A stretch of DNA of 64,000 nucleotides from CAWCWN01 sp963799245 (GTDB lineage Bacteria; Chloroflexota; Ktedonobacteria; Ktedonobacterales; Ktedonobacteraceae): NCBI GenBank assembly GCA_963799245.1, contig CAWCWN010000003.1, positions 1,488,001 through 1,552,000 on the forward strand, written 5' to 3'. The position numbers were made by a program, and so were the translations under genes. The notes beneath the pieces were generated by a model, which saw only the letters and a program-made list of their open reading frames with translations, was not told the origin of the DNA and did no database searches. Of the stretch, positions 17,493 through 25,187 are shown in pieces. Numbering within the stretch: position 1 is the stretch's first letter; each line of letters begins with the position of its first letter.

Positions 17493-18731
17493 ATGGAAAC
17501 TCAGGCGGAAAACTCCTCATTAAATCAGAAGCAAGAGACGGCCTCCCTTTTGCGCCGTAACCGCGAACTGGCTGTACTGTATGCGATCGCAGGTCATCTC
17601 AATCGTAAAATAGATGTGCACGAAGCGTTACAGGAGGTGCTGGCGCAGGTGACCCGGCTGCTGGGACTGCAAACCGGCTGGGTCTGGCTGCTCAATCAAC
17701 AGGGAGAACCTTACCTTGCCGCCGCCCAGGCCTTGCCTCCATATCTGGGCGACCATCCCGAGCGTATGAAAGGCTACTGCCTCTGCCTTGATACGTTCCT
17801 GGAGGGCTGTCTGGAGGGGGCCGCCAATATCGACGTCCTGCGCTGCAGCCGCCTTAAAAACGCCGAGCGCGATAGCGATCCCACCTCGTGGGGCCTGCGC
17901 TTTCATGCCAGCGTACCAATTTACGCTGGCGCCATGCCACTGGGCGTATTAAATGTCGCGAGCGAGGATTGGCGAGAACTGCAGGCGGAGGAGCTGCAAT
18001 TGCTCCACATCATCGGTGATCAGATCGGACTGGCCATTCAACGGGCGCGCCTCTCCGCCGAGCACACATATGCCGCTACGCGCCTGGCAACCATCGAGGA
18101 GCGTAACCGCCTTGCGCGTGAGATTCACGATACCCTGGCCCAGGGCCTTGCCGCGATTACGCTGCAGCTGGAGACGGCGGATGCTCTTTCCGCGTCTCGC
18201 CCCGAACGCGCTCAAGAAGCAATTCGCCGTGCCCTGGGCCTGGCGCGCGCCAACCTTGAGGAGGCGCGGCGCTCCGTCATGGATTTGCGGGCCGCCCCAT
18301 TGCAGAACCGCGATTTACCCCAGGCCCTGGCCGCCCTGGCCGACAGCGGCTGTGACGATGCCTCCCTCACTGTGCAATTCTCCTATGTGCCTGAGGCCAA
18401 TTTCCCCTTCTTACCTGCGCGCCTGGAGGAAGGCATGTATCGAATTGCCCAGGAGGCCCTTGCCAATGCCTGTCATCATGCCGCGGCGCGACACGTTGAC
18501 ATAACCCTAAGCGTGGTTGAGCAAAACTTGAGCCTTGTTATCCAGGATGATGGACGTGGCTTTGGCCCTGATAAGATCACAGCCTCCGCCGGCGAGGGAC
18601 ATTTTGGCCTGGCCGGTATGGGGGAACGCGTCAAGTTGCTGGGCGGCACGGTCTGCATTCAAAGCGAACCTGGCGCGGGTACGTGTATCGCTGTCAGCGT
18701 TCCTTACACCCAGAAAGGTCCCGGCATATGA
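17493..18731 (+). CDS. NarL-type sensor histidine kinase with a Cys-rich GAF domain
   Basis: The 412-residue cytoplasmic kinase has a GAF domain (about 40-185), a HisKA_3 dimerisation helix with phospho-acceptor H212 in LAREIHDTLAQGL, and a HATPase domain with N-box around N326, DDGRGF at 352-357 and GLAGMGERV. It has no membrane helix. The GAF domain holds four cysteines in the pattern C-x-C-x7-C-x11-C (C96, C98, C106, C118), which could bind an iron-sulfur cluster or zinc and sense oxygen or redox state; that is inference. Its stop overlaps the regulator start as ATGA, so the pair is co-translated. No Shine-Dalgarno precedes the ATG. Confidence 0.9.
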   Translation: METQAENSSLNQKQETASLLRRNRELAVLYAIAGHLNRKIDVHEALQEVLAQVTRLLGLQTGWVWLLNQQGEPYLAAAQALPPYLGDHPERMKGYCLCLDTFLEGCLEGAANIDVLRCSRLKNAERDSDPTSWGLRFHASVPIYAGAMPLGVLNVASEDWRELQAEELQLLHIIGDQIGLAIQRARLSAEHTYAATRLATIEERNRLAREIHDTLAQGLAAITLQLETADALSASRPERAQEAIRRALGLARANLEEARRSVMDLRAAPLQNRDLPQALAALADSGCDDASLTVQFSYVPEANFPFLPARLEEGMYRIAQEALANACHHAAARHVDITLSVVEQNLSLVIQDDGRGFGPDKITASAGEGHFGLAGMGERVKLLGGTVCIQSEPGAGTCIAVSVPYTQKGPGI

Positions 18732-19471
18732 TTCGCATCTTGCTGGCCGACGATCACCCTATCGTACGCGAAGGACTGCGTGCGGTGTTAGAGACGCAGG
18801 CCGATTTTGAGGTAATCGCCGAGGCCGCCAGTGGAGATGAAGCCCTGCGTTTAGCCCTGACCTTGCTACCCGATATTCATCTGCTTGACCTGGAGATGCC
18901 CATACTCGATGGCGTTGAAACCATTCGCCGCCTGCGCCAGCAGCAGCCGGCAGCCCGTATTATCGTCTTCACCGCTTTCGATAACGATGAGCGTATCATA
19001 CATGCCGTCCAGGCCGGCGCGAACGGCTACCTGCTGAAGGGCTCTCCCCGCGAAGAGATTTTTCGCGCTATTCGCGTTTCCATGGAGGGTGGCTCACTGC
19101 TACAGCCTGTGGTCGCGTCGAAACTATTGCGACATGTAGGCCACCAGCTCGATCCATGGCCATCGGGTGCGCCCGTCCCCAGCGCGAGCGAACTGCGCAG
19201 CCTCCCCTATGAATCGCTCACAGAGCGCGAACTGGAAGTGCTCAATCTGCTGGCCCAGGGTATGCCCAATAAGGAGATCGCCGCCCAGCTCATTATCAGC
19301 GAGCGGACCGCCAAATTTCACGTCAGTTCGATTATGGGCAAACTCGGCGCCACCAATCGTACCGAAGCCGTCTCCCTGGCTGCCCAAAAGGGCTCATCAC
19401 GCTGCGCTCCTGAGACCCATAGTCGGCGTTCACGCGCATCGTCGCGCCTGCCCATAAAATCCCCTCAATAG
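18728..19471 (+). CDS. NarL/FixJ-type response regulator
   Basis: The 247-residue partner of the kinase upstream has a receiver domain (2-120) with phospho-acceptor D54 in LLDLEMP, preceded by the acidic pair in LLADDHP, and T and K in FTAF and LKGS. A LuxR-type helix-turn-helix follows (SLTERELEVLNLLAQG through GATNRTEAVSLA). After the HTH there is an unusual basic tail of about 25 residues, encoded by DNA that contains a copy of the TACCCATAGTCG motif. The normal stop may have been lost. ATG 18728 overlaps the kinase stop. Confidence 0.93.
   Translation: MIRILLADDHPIVREGLRAVLETQADFEVIAEAASGDEALRLALTLLPDIHLLDLEMPILDGVETIRRLRQQQPAARIIVFTAFDNDERIIHAVQAGANGYLLKGSPREEIFRAIRVSMEGGSLLQPVVASKLLRHVGHQLDPWPSGAPVPSASELRSLPYESLTERELEVLNLLAQGMPNKEIAAQLIISERTAKFHVSSIMGKLGATNRTEAVSLAAQKGSSRCAPETHSRRSRASSRLPIKSPQ
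19415..19425 (+). repeat. ACCCATAGTCG motif, copy 3
   Basis: It lies just after the conserved HTH domain of the response regulator, inside its 3' coding extension and in the same orientation. Confidence 0.45.
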
Positions 19472-19566
19472 CTATGCAATCGCGCAAAACCATAATTAAA
19501 AAAATAAAACCTATGTAACACTTCGCTCGTAATAGACGTGTGGTAATAAAGGAGGAACTTGCAAGT

Positions 19567-19950
19567 ATGCAAACACAATCGCACATACAACGAAGGGCGC
19601 GACCAGATTTCTACGCTGTAAAACGCGCACAGCCCAGGCGCAGGGACATCTTCCTGCATGCCGGCAAATCATTCAGGCTTGTTGGTGGGTTGATGATCGA
19701 CCGTCGCATCTCGCTCTGGCGCAAATTGTTCTTTGTGGGCTCGCTGGGTGGTCTGCTTGTCCTGCTGTTCTTTCCAGACCTCTTTGGCGAATTTTTCTTG
19801 AGCACCGTTCTCCCTTTCATAGGCACAGTTGCAGGCGTGCCGCTTGACGCGGGCTTTGACTGGATGGTTTTTGCCCTCGTGGCCGTCAATCTATTCAGGT
19901 TCTTCCCCCCTGAACTGGTGGCAGAGTATTATCGTCTGATCTTCGCATAA
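19567..19950 (+). CDS. Small membrane protein of unknown function
   Basis: The 127-residue protein has a basic N-terminal half and two hydrophobic segments (KLFFVGSLGGLLVLLFF and FDWMVFALVAVNLFRFF) joined by a loop. The layout recalls YkvA/DUF1232 proteins, but the key PD motif is not convincing. AAAGGAGG lies 11 bases before ATG 19567. It follows the two-component system after 95 bp and is probably transcribed separately. Confidence 0.6.
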   Translation: MQTQSHIQRRARPDFYAVKRAQPRRRDIFLHAGKSFRLVGGLMIDRRISLWRKLFFVGSLGGLLVLLFFPDLFGEFFLSTVLPFIGTVAGVPLDAGFDWMVFALVAVNLFRFFPPELVAEYYRLIFA

Positions 19951-19968
19951 ACAGGCGAAGCGGGGTCC

Positions 19969-20898
19969 TCACAGGTGAATGTGGTCTTGCGCCGTAGGCG
20001 GTCGGAACTTCGTGCCATCATTGACGAAAACAAACGTCTGAACCTGGGTTTGCAGGTGAATGTGAATGATCATGTCCGGCCTGTTATCAGGATGGCCGGC
20101 TACGTCGCGGAATTCCAACGTAATAGGTGTCAGGTTTCCGCCTTGCCCGAGAATGTAGTAGGGTACCACGTAGCTCTGCGCTCCCGCAGGGTTGCCGGCG
20201 GGAAATTCAACAACAATGGCCTGGCGGTTGAGATTAAGCGCGATAAAGTGACTGGGATGCGCCGGATTATCCCCTCCATGGCCGACAACCGCGTTCGTTT
20301 GATACGTGCGTGGGTTTCCATAGCGTAAATCGTCGTAGCGCGCCGTGCCCCAGGACACCAGAAAAGTACCCGTCTCCCATAAAATAAGCATAAGTATCAT
20401 GCCTATACCGACCAGCAGCAGCCAGTGGACTTTATTATTGGCTTTAAGCGGCGATTGAATTCTCGGCCCGCTACTGCGGGGAGTGGTAGCGCCCACCCTG
20501 CCTGGGACACCCTGCCTGGGACACCCTGCCTGGGACACCCTGCCTGGGACACCCTGCCTGGGAGGCAGGTAATAGGTAATAGGTAATAGGTAATGAGAGG
20601 TAGTAGGAGTTGTCCTTGGAGGCGAGGATTGAGGTGGCCGGGTCTGCCCACTTGTGCGGCGTTGCGGAATAGGTGAGGACCCTGTTGTGGCGCGCATGGG
20701 GGGCGCCGGCCTTGTCGCCCTCCTTATGGCCGAGCTGTTGGGGCGTAGTCCTGCGTCAGCGTCCTCAGCAAGGAAATTACCGTCTTCGCCTGCCCATGCT
20801 TCAGATGTTGCGCAAAACTCGAGAGTACCTGGATCATTTGTTCTCCTTATAGCGCTTACCCGTCTCTGACTTCGGGGTAACCCATCACTTTGCGGCAT
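19969..20898 (-). CDS. Membrane-anchored protein with repeat-encoded linker
   Basis: The 309-residue protein has a basic, Pro/Ser/Thr-rich N-terminal region of about 150 residues, one membrane helix (WLLLVGIGMILMLILWETG) and an outer domain of about 120 residues ending in a His-rich QDHIHL. The outer domain has no recognised family. The linker before the helix is encoded by 14-bp and 7-bp tandem repeats whose lengths are not multiples of three, so a change in copy number would shift the frame and remove the membrane helix and outer domain. ATG 20898 has AAGGG just upstream; an earlier in-frame start is less likely. Confidence 0.6.
   Translation of the reverse strand: MPQSDGLPRSQRRVSAIRRTNDPGTLEFCATSEAWAGEDGNFLAEDADAGLRPNSSAIRRATRPAPPMRATTGSSPIPQRRTSGQTRPPQSSPPRTTPTTSHYLLPITYYLPPRQGVPGRVSQAGCPRQGVPGRVGATTPRSSGPRIQSPLKANNKVHWLLLVGIGMILMLILWETGTFLVSWGTARYDDLRYGNPRTYQTNAVVGHGGDNPAHPSHFIALNLNRQAIVVEFPAGNPAGAQSYVVPYYILGQGGNLTPITLEFRDVAGHPDNRPDMIIHIHLQTQVQTFVFVNDGTKFRPPTAQDHIHL
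20494..20563. repeat. Five tandem copies of a 14-bp unit
   Basis: The unit CACCCTGCCTGGGA is repeated five times without change. It lies inside the membrane-anchored protein gene on the other strand. Confidence 0.9.
20567..20594. repeat. Four tandem copies of a 7-bp unit
   Basis: The unit AGGTAAT is repeated four times, three bases after the 14-bp array. Heptamer arrays of this kind are prone to slippage. Confidence 0.9.
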
Positions 20899-20994
20899 GC
20901 ATTTTCCCTTTCTCTCGCCATTTACCTGCGCGCGTTTACGCCCAGCTTTTTCATTATATAACACAGAAACGGCGCAGGGGCTAAAACAAATACA

Positions 20995-22404
20995 TTAACC
21001 TTCTCGCCGCTTCTCCAGCCACTGCTTGATACTCGCTTCTGCGCCCTGCTGTCCGGGCTCATAGTAGCGGCGCCCCTTCAGGCTTTCAGGTAGATAGTCC
21101 TGCAGCTGCACAGCCGGCGGTCTATGCGGGTCTTCGATCTGCATGTCCTTGTAATATTCATGCGCGTACCTGTAGTCTTTGCCGTAGTCGAGGTCCTTCA
21201 TCAATGCGCTAGGTGCGTTGCGTATCTGCAGCGGCACCGGCTCGTTGCGCGTCTTCTGTACATCTTCCTGCACCCGGCTGTATGCAGCGTACAGGGCATT
21301 ACTTTTGGGCGCCGTTGCCAGGTGTACAACCGCCTGGGCCAGGGCCAGGTTCGCCTCGGGCAGACCCACAAAATGGATAGCCTGTTGAGCGGCCATGCAT
21401 ACCAGCAGAGCCTGCGGATCGGCCATGCCAACGTCCTCTGATGCGAAGCGGATCAGGCGTCTGACGATGTAAAGAGGATCTTCTCCAGCCTCAAGCATGC
21501 GTCCTAACCAGTACAAACCGGCATCAGGATCCGAGCCGCGCAGAGCTTTATGCAGGGCTGAGATGGTGTCGTAGTGCTGGTCGCCGCTTTTGTCATAGAG
21601 GAGCGCGCGGTGCTGCATTACCTCCTCGATCATGGGCAGCGTGATATGTGCCGGCGCCCCTGCTATGCTCTTCGCTGCCAGCTCCAGCACATTCAATGCC
21701 GTGCGGGCATCGCCGTTGGCGAAGATGGCTATCTGGGCGAGGGCATCTTCATCTATATGTATGCCGCACTGTCCCAGGCCCCGCTCATCGTCGGCCAGGG
21801 CGCGCTGCAGAAGCGTCAGAATATGTTCTGCGCCGAGTCCATGCAACACGAAGACGCGTGAGCGGGATAGGAGCGCACTGTTGACCTCGAAACTCGGATT
21901 CTCAGTAGTGGCCCCGATCAACGTTACGACGCCTCGTTCAACATGGGGCAGAACGGCATCCTGTTGCGCCCTGTTAAAACGGTGAATCTCGTCAATGAAC
22001 AGAATGGTGCCCTGCGCCGTAAATTGGCGCAGTTTCTGAGCCTCGTCCACGACTTTGCGTAGATCTGCTACGCCCGCCGCGACGGCGCTGAGCCTGACAA
22101 AACGCGCATGCGTCTGGTGCGCAATCACTTCGGCCAGCGTTGTCTTGCCGCTGCCGGGCGGCCCCCACAGAATCATGGAGGTGATGCTGTCTTTCTCGAT
22201 GGCGCGGCGGAGCAGGCGTCCCACCCCCAGCAGGTGATCCTGTCCGACGATCTCATCCAGCGAGCGCGGCCGCATACGTGCCGCCAGCGGCTCCTCCGGC
22301 GCCGGGCCGCCCTTTGCCGGCCCTGACTGCCTTGCTTGCGCAGCAGGCGCTTTGTCTGGGAGAGACTCGCCTGCCGGGCCAAAAAGCGAGAATTGGTTTG
22401 ACAT
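20995..22404 (-). CDS. rarA: Replication-associated recombination protein A, AAA+ ATPase
   Basis: RarA (MgsA, homologue of eukaryotic WRNIP1) works at stalled replication forks. The 469-residue protein has the Walker A GPPGSGKTTLAEVIA, Walker B ILFIDEIHRFNRAQQD, sensor 1 IGATTENPSFEVN and the C-terminal tetramerisation region (YKYAHEY-like DYRYAHEYYKD). The N-terminus up to about residue 40 is a flexible Ala/Pro-rich stretch after MSNQFSLFG, a motif that could bind the beta clamp. It lies with priA and mutL on the minus strand; the priA stop is 131 bp upstream, so transcription may be shared. Confidence 0.95.
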   Translation of the reverse strand: MSNQFSLFGPAGESLPDKAPAAQARQSGPAKGGPAPEEPLAARMRPRSLDEIVGQDHLLGVGRLLRRAIEKDSITSMILWGPPGSGKTTLAEVIAHQTHARFVRLSAVAAGVADLRKVVDEAQKLRQFTAQGTILFIDEIHRFNRAQQDAVLPHVERGVVTLIGATTENPSFEVNSALLSRSRVFVLHGLGAEHILTLLQRALADDERGLGQCGIHIDEDALAQIAIFANGDARTALNVLELAAKSIAGAPAHITLPMIEEVMQHRALLYDKSGDQHYDTISALHKALRGSDPDAGLYWLGRMLEAGEDPLYIVRRLIRFASEDVGMADPQALLVCMAAQQAIHFVGLPEANLALAQAVVHLATAPKSNALYAAYSRVQEDVQKTRNEPVPLQIRNAPSALMKDLDYGKDYRYAHEYYKDMQIEDPHRPPAVQLQDYLPESLKGRRYYEPGQQGAEASIKQWLEKRREG

Positions 22405-22535
22405 ATAGTAGCTCTCTTACTGGACACGTCAGATATATAGGATATCACCTTCACGCCCGGATGGCCAGCCAATCACCACTCCTTTGTTCGTTGCGCGCCT
22501 TTCTGGTGTAGCGCTGCGCCGCAGGTGGGGCAAGA

Positions 22536-25187
22536 CTAGAGCGTACTGACCGGGTCAATATCTATCTCCCACTCTGGAGCATCGAGCACGCGCAACAGCG
22601 GGTGTACATCTGGTCCGCGCACAATCATCTGCCAGCGGTACTTGTTGCGAACCCGCTCCATTAGCGCAGGCGCTGGACCGACGACATCCGTTTGTGCCAA
22701 CCCAAGGTGCTCAATCCACTCATCCAGGCGTTCGCGCAGGAGTAGCGCTTCGTTCTGCGCGCGGCGACGATTTTCGTGGCTGTAGGTGAACTTGACGAAA
22801 CGGCGGAAGGGCGGGTAGCCGTAGCGACGACGCGCCTCAATCTCAGCAGCGTAGAATTCATGGTAATTGTGACGCGAGGCGGCATCAATACAAAAATGCT
22901 GGGGATTAAAGGTTTGGATAATCACACGACCGGCCTCTTCACCACGACCGGCGCGGCCAGCGACCTGTGTCAGGAGCGTAAAAGCTCGCTCGGATGCCGC
23001 GAAATCGGGCAGGTTGAGCGCGATATCGGCTGAAACGACGCCTACCAGTGTAACCCCTGGTAGATCAAGCCCTTTGGCGATCATCTGCGTCCCCACCATG
23101 ATATCCGCCTCGCGGTTGGCAAAGCGATCCAGCAGGGCGTGATGCGCACGGTGGTCGCTCGCTGTATCGCGATCCCAGCGCAGCAGACGCGCACTGGGGA
23201 AACTGCGGCCGATCGTCGCCATGACCTTCTCCGTCCCCAGCCCAAAATAGCGTATGCCCGGGCTTGCGCACTGGGGGCACGTCTGCAAGACCTTGCCCTG
23301 GTGATTGCAGTAGTGGCAGAGGAGGATACGCTCTGTTGAATGATAGGTCAGTGGCATATCGCAGCGGTCACACATCGCGACAAAGCCACAATCGCGGCAG
23401 AGGATACAGCTGGCGGCGCCGCGCCGGTTGAGAAAGAGGATAGCCTGCTGCCCCATGTCCAGCACCCGTTCAAGCTCGCTGTGCAGGCGGCGACTGATAA
23501 TGCTGGTATTCCCTGCGTGTAGTTCGTTGCGCAGGTCGATCACTTCTACAGGAGGCAGGCTGGCCAAGATGCGCCCGGGCAGCTCTAACAGGGCGTATTC
23601 CTTCTGTTCGGCGCGGTAGAAGCTCTCGAGCGCCGGCGTGGCGCTCCCCAGCACGACGGGAATACGCAGGCCGCGCCCCAGGGCTAGCGCCGTTTCACGC
23701 GCGTGGTATGTGGGTTTACGCTCACTCTGTTTATAGGCCGGTTCGTGCTCTTCGTCCAAGATGATGATGCCCAGGTCGGGCAAAGGAGCAAAGAGGGCAG
23801 AGCGCGATCCAATCACCACGTCTACCTGTCCAGAGCGTATTCTGCGCCACTCGTCGTAACGTTCACCCTTAAAGAGGTCGCCGTGAATGATCGCAACTCG
23901 CCCCGGAAAGCGCCCGGCGAAGCGCTGCACGGCCTGGGTCGTGAGGACAATTTCTGGTACCAGCACGATGCCGCGTTTGCCCTGCGCGATGAGCGCTGCC
24001 AGGGCCTGGAGATAGACCTCAGTCTTACCACTGCCGGTTACGCCATGCAGGAGTATAGGTCTGGGCGCGCCCCGCTTTTGCTGCAGCGAGCCGACGATCT
24101 GCTCCAGAGCATTTTTTTGCTCGGCTGTAAGTGCTAGAGGCTTACTCGGCGCGATAACCTGTCCCTGCAAAGGGTCGCGCTGCACCTCGATCTCTTCAAT
24201 AGAGATGATGCCTTCGCGCGCCAGGGCCTGTAACTGGCTGTTTGTTAGCTTGCTGGCCGTACAGAGCTTCGTCGGCGTCCAGTAAGAAGCCTGGTTTTTC
24301 TCTCCAGTCCCATGCAGGAGCAGCTCAATCGCTGCCAGCTGCCTCTGCGCGAGCAGGCCTGCCTTGTCCTGTGGCGTAAGCGTGAGAGCCTCGGAGGCGC
24401 CTGGTACGGCCCATGGACTGGGAATGCCCTTCGTGGGGCGACGGCGCACGTTGTCAGGGGCCATGGGCACTTCGACGGGAGCGGGGGTGCTTTGGGTTAT
24501 GCTGGCCTCGCTGCGCTCGCGCCACGCCTCCAGCATCTCACGCGCGGCAACAATGCGCACCACCCGTTTCATGCGCTTTTTAGCCAGGGGTGCGGCCAGC
24601 TGGGGAGCGCGCTCGATCAGGCCGCTGGCAAGGGCCTCTTTTACTACCTCCTTTGTGCGCCTTGGTCCCAACATCTGCTTGAGATGCTCAATGTCTAATT
24701 CGCCATCAGCCTGCAGCAGGCCAAGCAGGGCCTGTATGCGAAGTGAGGCTGGCTGCTGCGCTTCGGCGCCTTGCGCCTGGGCAGCCTGCCCGCGCGCGCT
24801 CTTCGCCAGGTGCAGGACGATGCGCGAGCGCTGCAGCAGGCCTGGCGGCAGCATCATGATCGCTACACTGGCCAATGGTGTGACGTAGTAGGCGGACATC
24901 CATTCGGCCAGGGAGCGTTGATGTGGCAAAAGGGCTGGCTCAGGATCGAGGAGAGCAGAGATGGGACGGAGGACATAATCTACCTCCACGCTGCCGGCAG
25001 TGTATGAAATGTGCCAGACAATGCCCTCGATGAGGCGCTCACCATATGGGACCGCTACCAGCTGTCCCTCGAGGAGCTTGGCCTCGAGCTCCGGCGGCAC
25101 AAGATAGGTGAGCAATAGCTGATCGCTGTTCCAGCTCGTGGTAGGCGTCAGTACATCGGCAAGCACGTCAGCGCCTCTCAAATTCAT
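22536..25187 (-). CDS. priA: Primosomal helicase PriA
   Basis: PriA reloads the replisome at repaired forks. The 883-residue protein has an N-terminal DNA-binding domain, the superfamily 2 helicase motor (Walker A GVTGSGKTEVYLQ, LDEEHEPAYKQ, GSATPALES), and a zinc region with eight cysteines in pairs (CILCRDC, CDRC, CHYC, CPQC). ATG 25187 gives the family-like start and overlaps the end of mutL by 20 bp; earlier in-frame starts lie deeper in mutL. No strong ribosome binding site is seen, so translation is probably coupled to mutL. Confidence 0.95.
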   Translation of the reverse strand: MNLRGADVLADVLTPTTSWNSDQLLLTYLVPPELEAKLLEGQLVAVPYGERLIEGIVWHISYTAGSVEVDYVLRPISALLDPEPALLPHQRSLAEWMSAYYVTPLASVAIMMLPPGLLQRSRIVLHLAKSARGQAAQAQGAEAQQPASLRIQALLGLLQADGELDIEHLKQMLGPRRTKEVVKEALASGLIERAPQLAAPLAKKRMKRVVRIVAAREMLEAWRERSEASITQSTPAPVEVPMAPDNVRRRPTKGIPSPWAVPGASEALTLTPQDKAGLLAQRQLAAIELLLHGTGEKNQASYWTPTKLCTASKLTNSQLQALAREGIISIEEIEVQRDPLQGQVIAPSKPLALTAEQKNALEQIVGSLQQKRGAPRPILLHGVTGSGKTEVYLQALAALIAQGKRGIVLVPEIVLTTQAVQRFAGRFPGRVAIIHGDLFKGERYDEWRRIRSGQVDVVIGSRSALFAPLPDLGIIILDEEHEPAYKQSERKPTYHARETALALGRGLRIPVVLGSATPALESFYRAEQKEYALLELPGRILASLPPVEVIDLRNELHAGNTSIISRRLHSELERVLDMGQQAILFLNRRGAASCILCRDCGFVAMCDRCDMPLTYHSTERILLCHYCNHQGKVLQTCPQCASPGIRYFGLGTEKVMATIGRSFPSARLLRWDRDTASDHRAHHALLDRFANREADIMVGTQMIAKGLDLPGVTLVGVVSADIALNLPDFAASERAFTLLTQVAGRAGRGEEAGRVIIQTFNPQHFCIDAASRHNYHEFYAAEIEARRRYGYPPFRRFVKFTYSHENRRRAQNEALLLRERLDEWIEHLGLAQTDVVGPAPALMERVRNKYRWQMIVRGPDVHPLLRVLDAPEWEIDIDPVSTL

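Noticed and set aside
20494..20594. Possible CRISPR-like array
   Set aside because: The units are 14 and 7 bp, directly adjacent with no spacers, and no cas gene is near.
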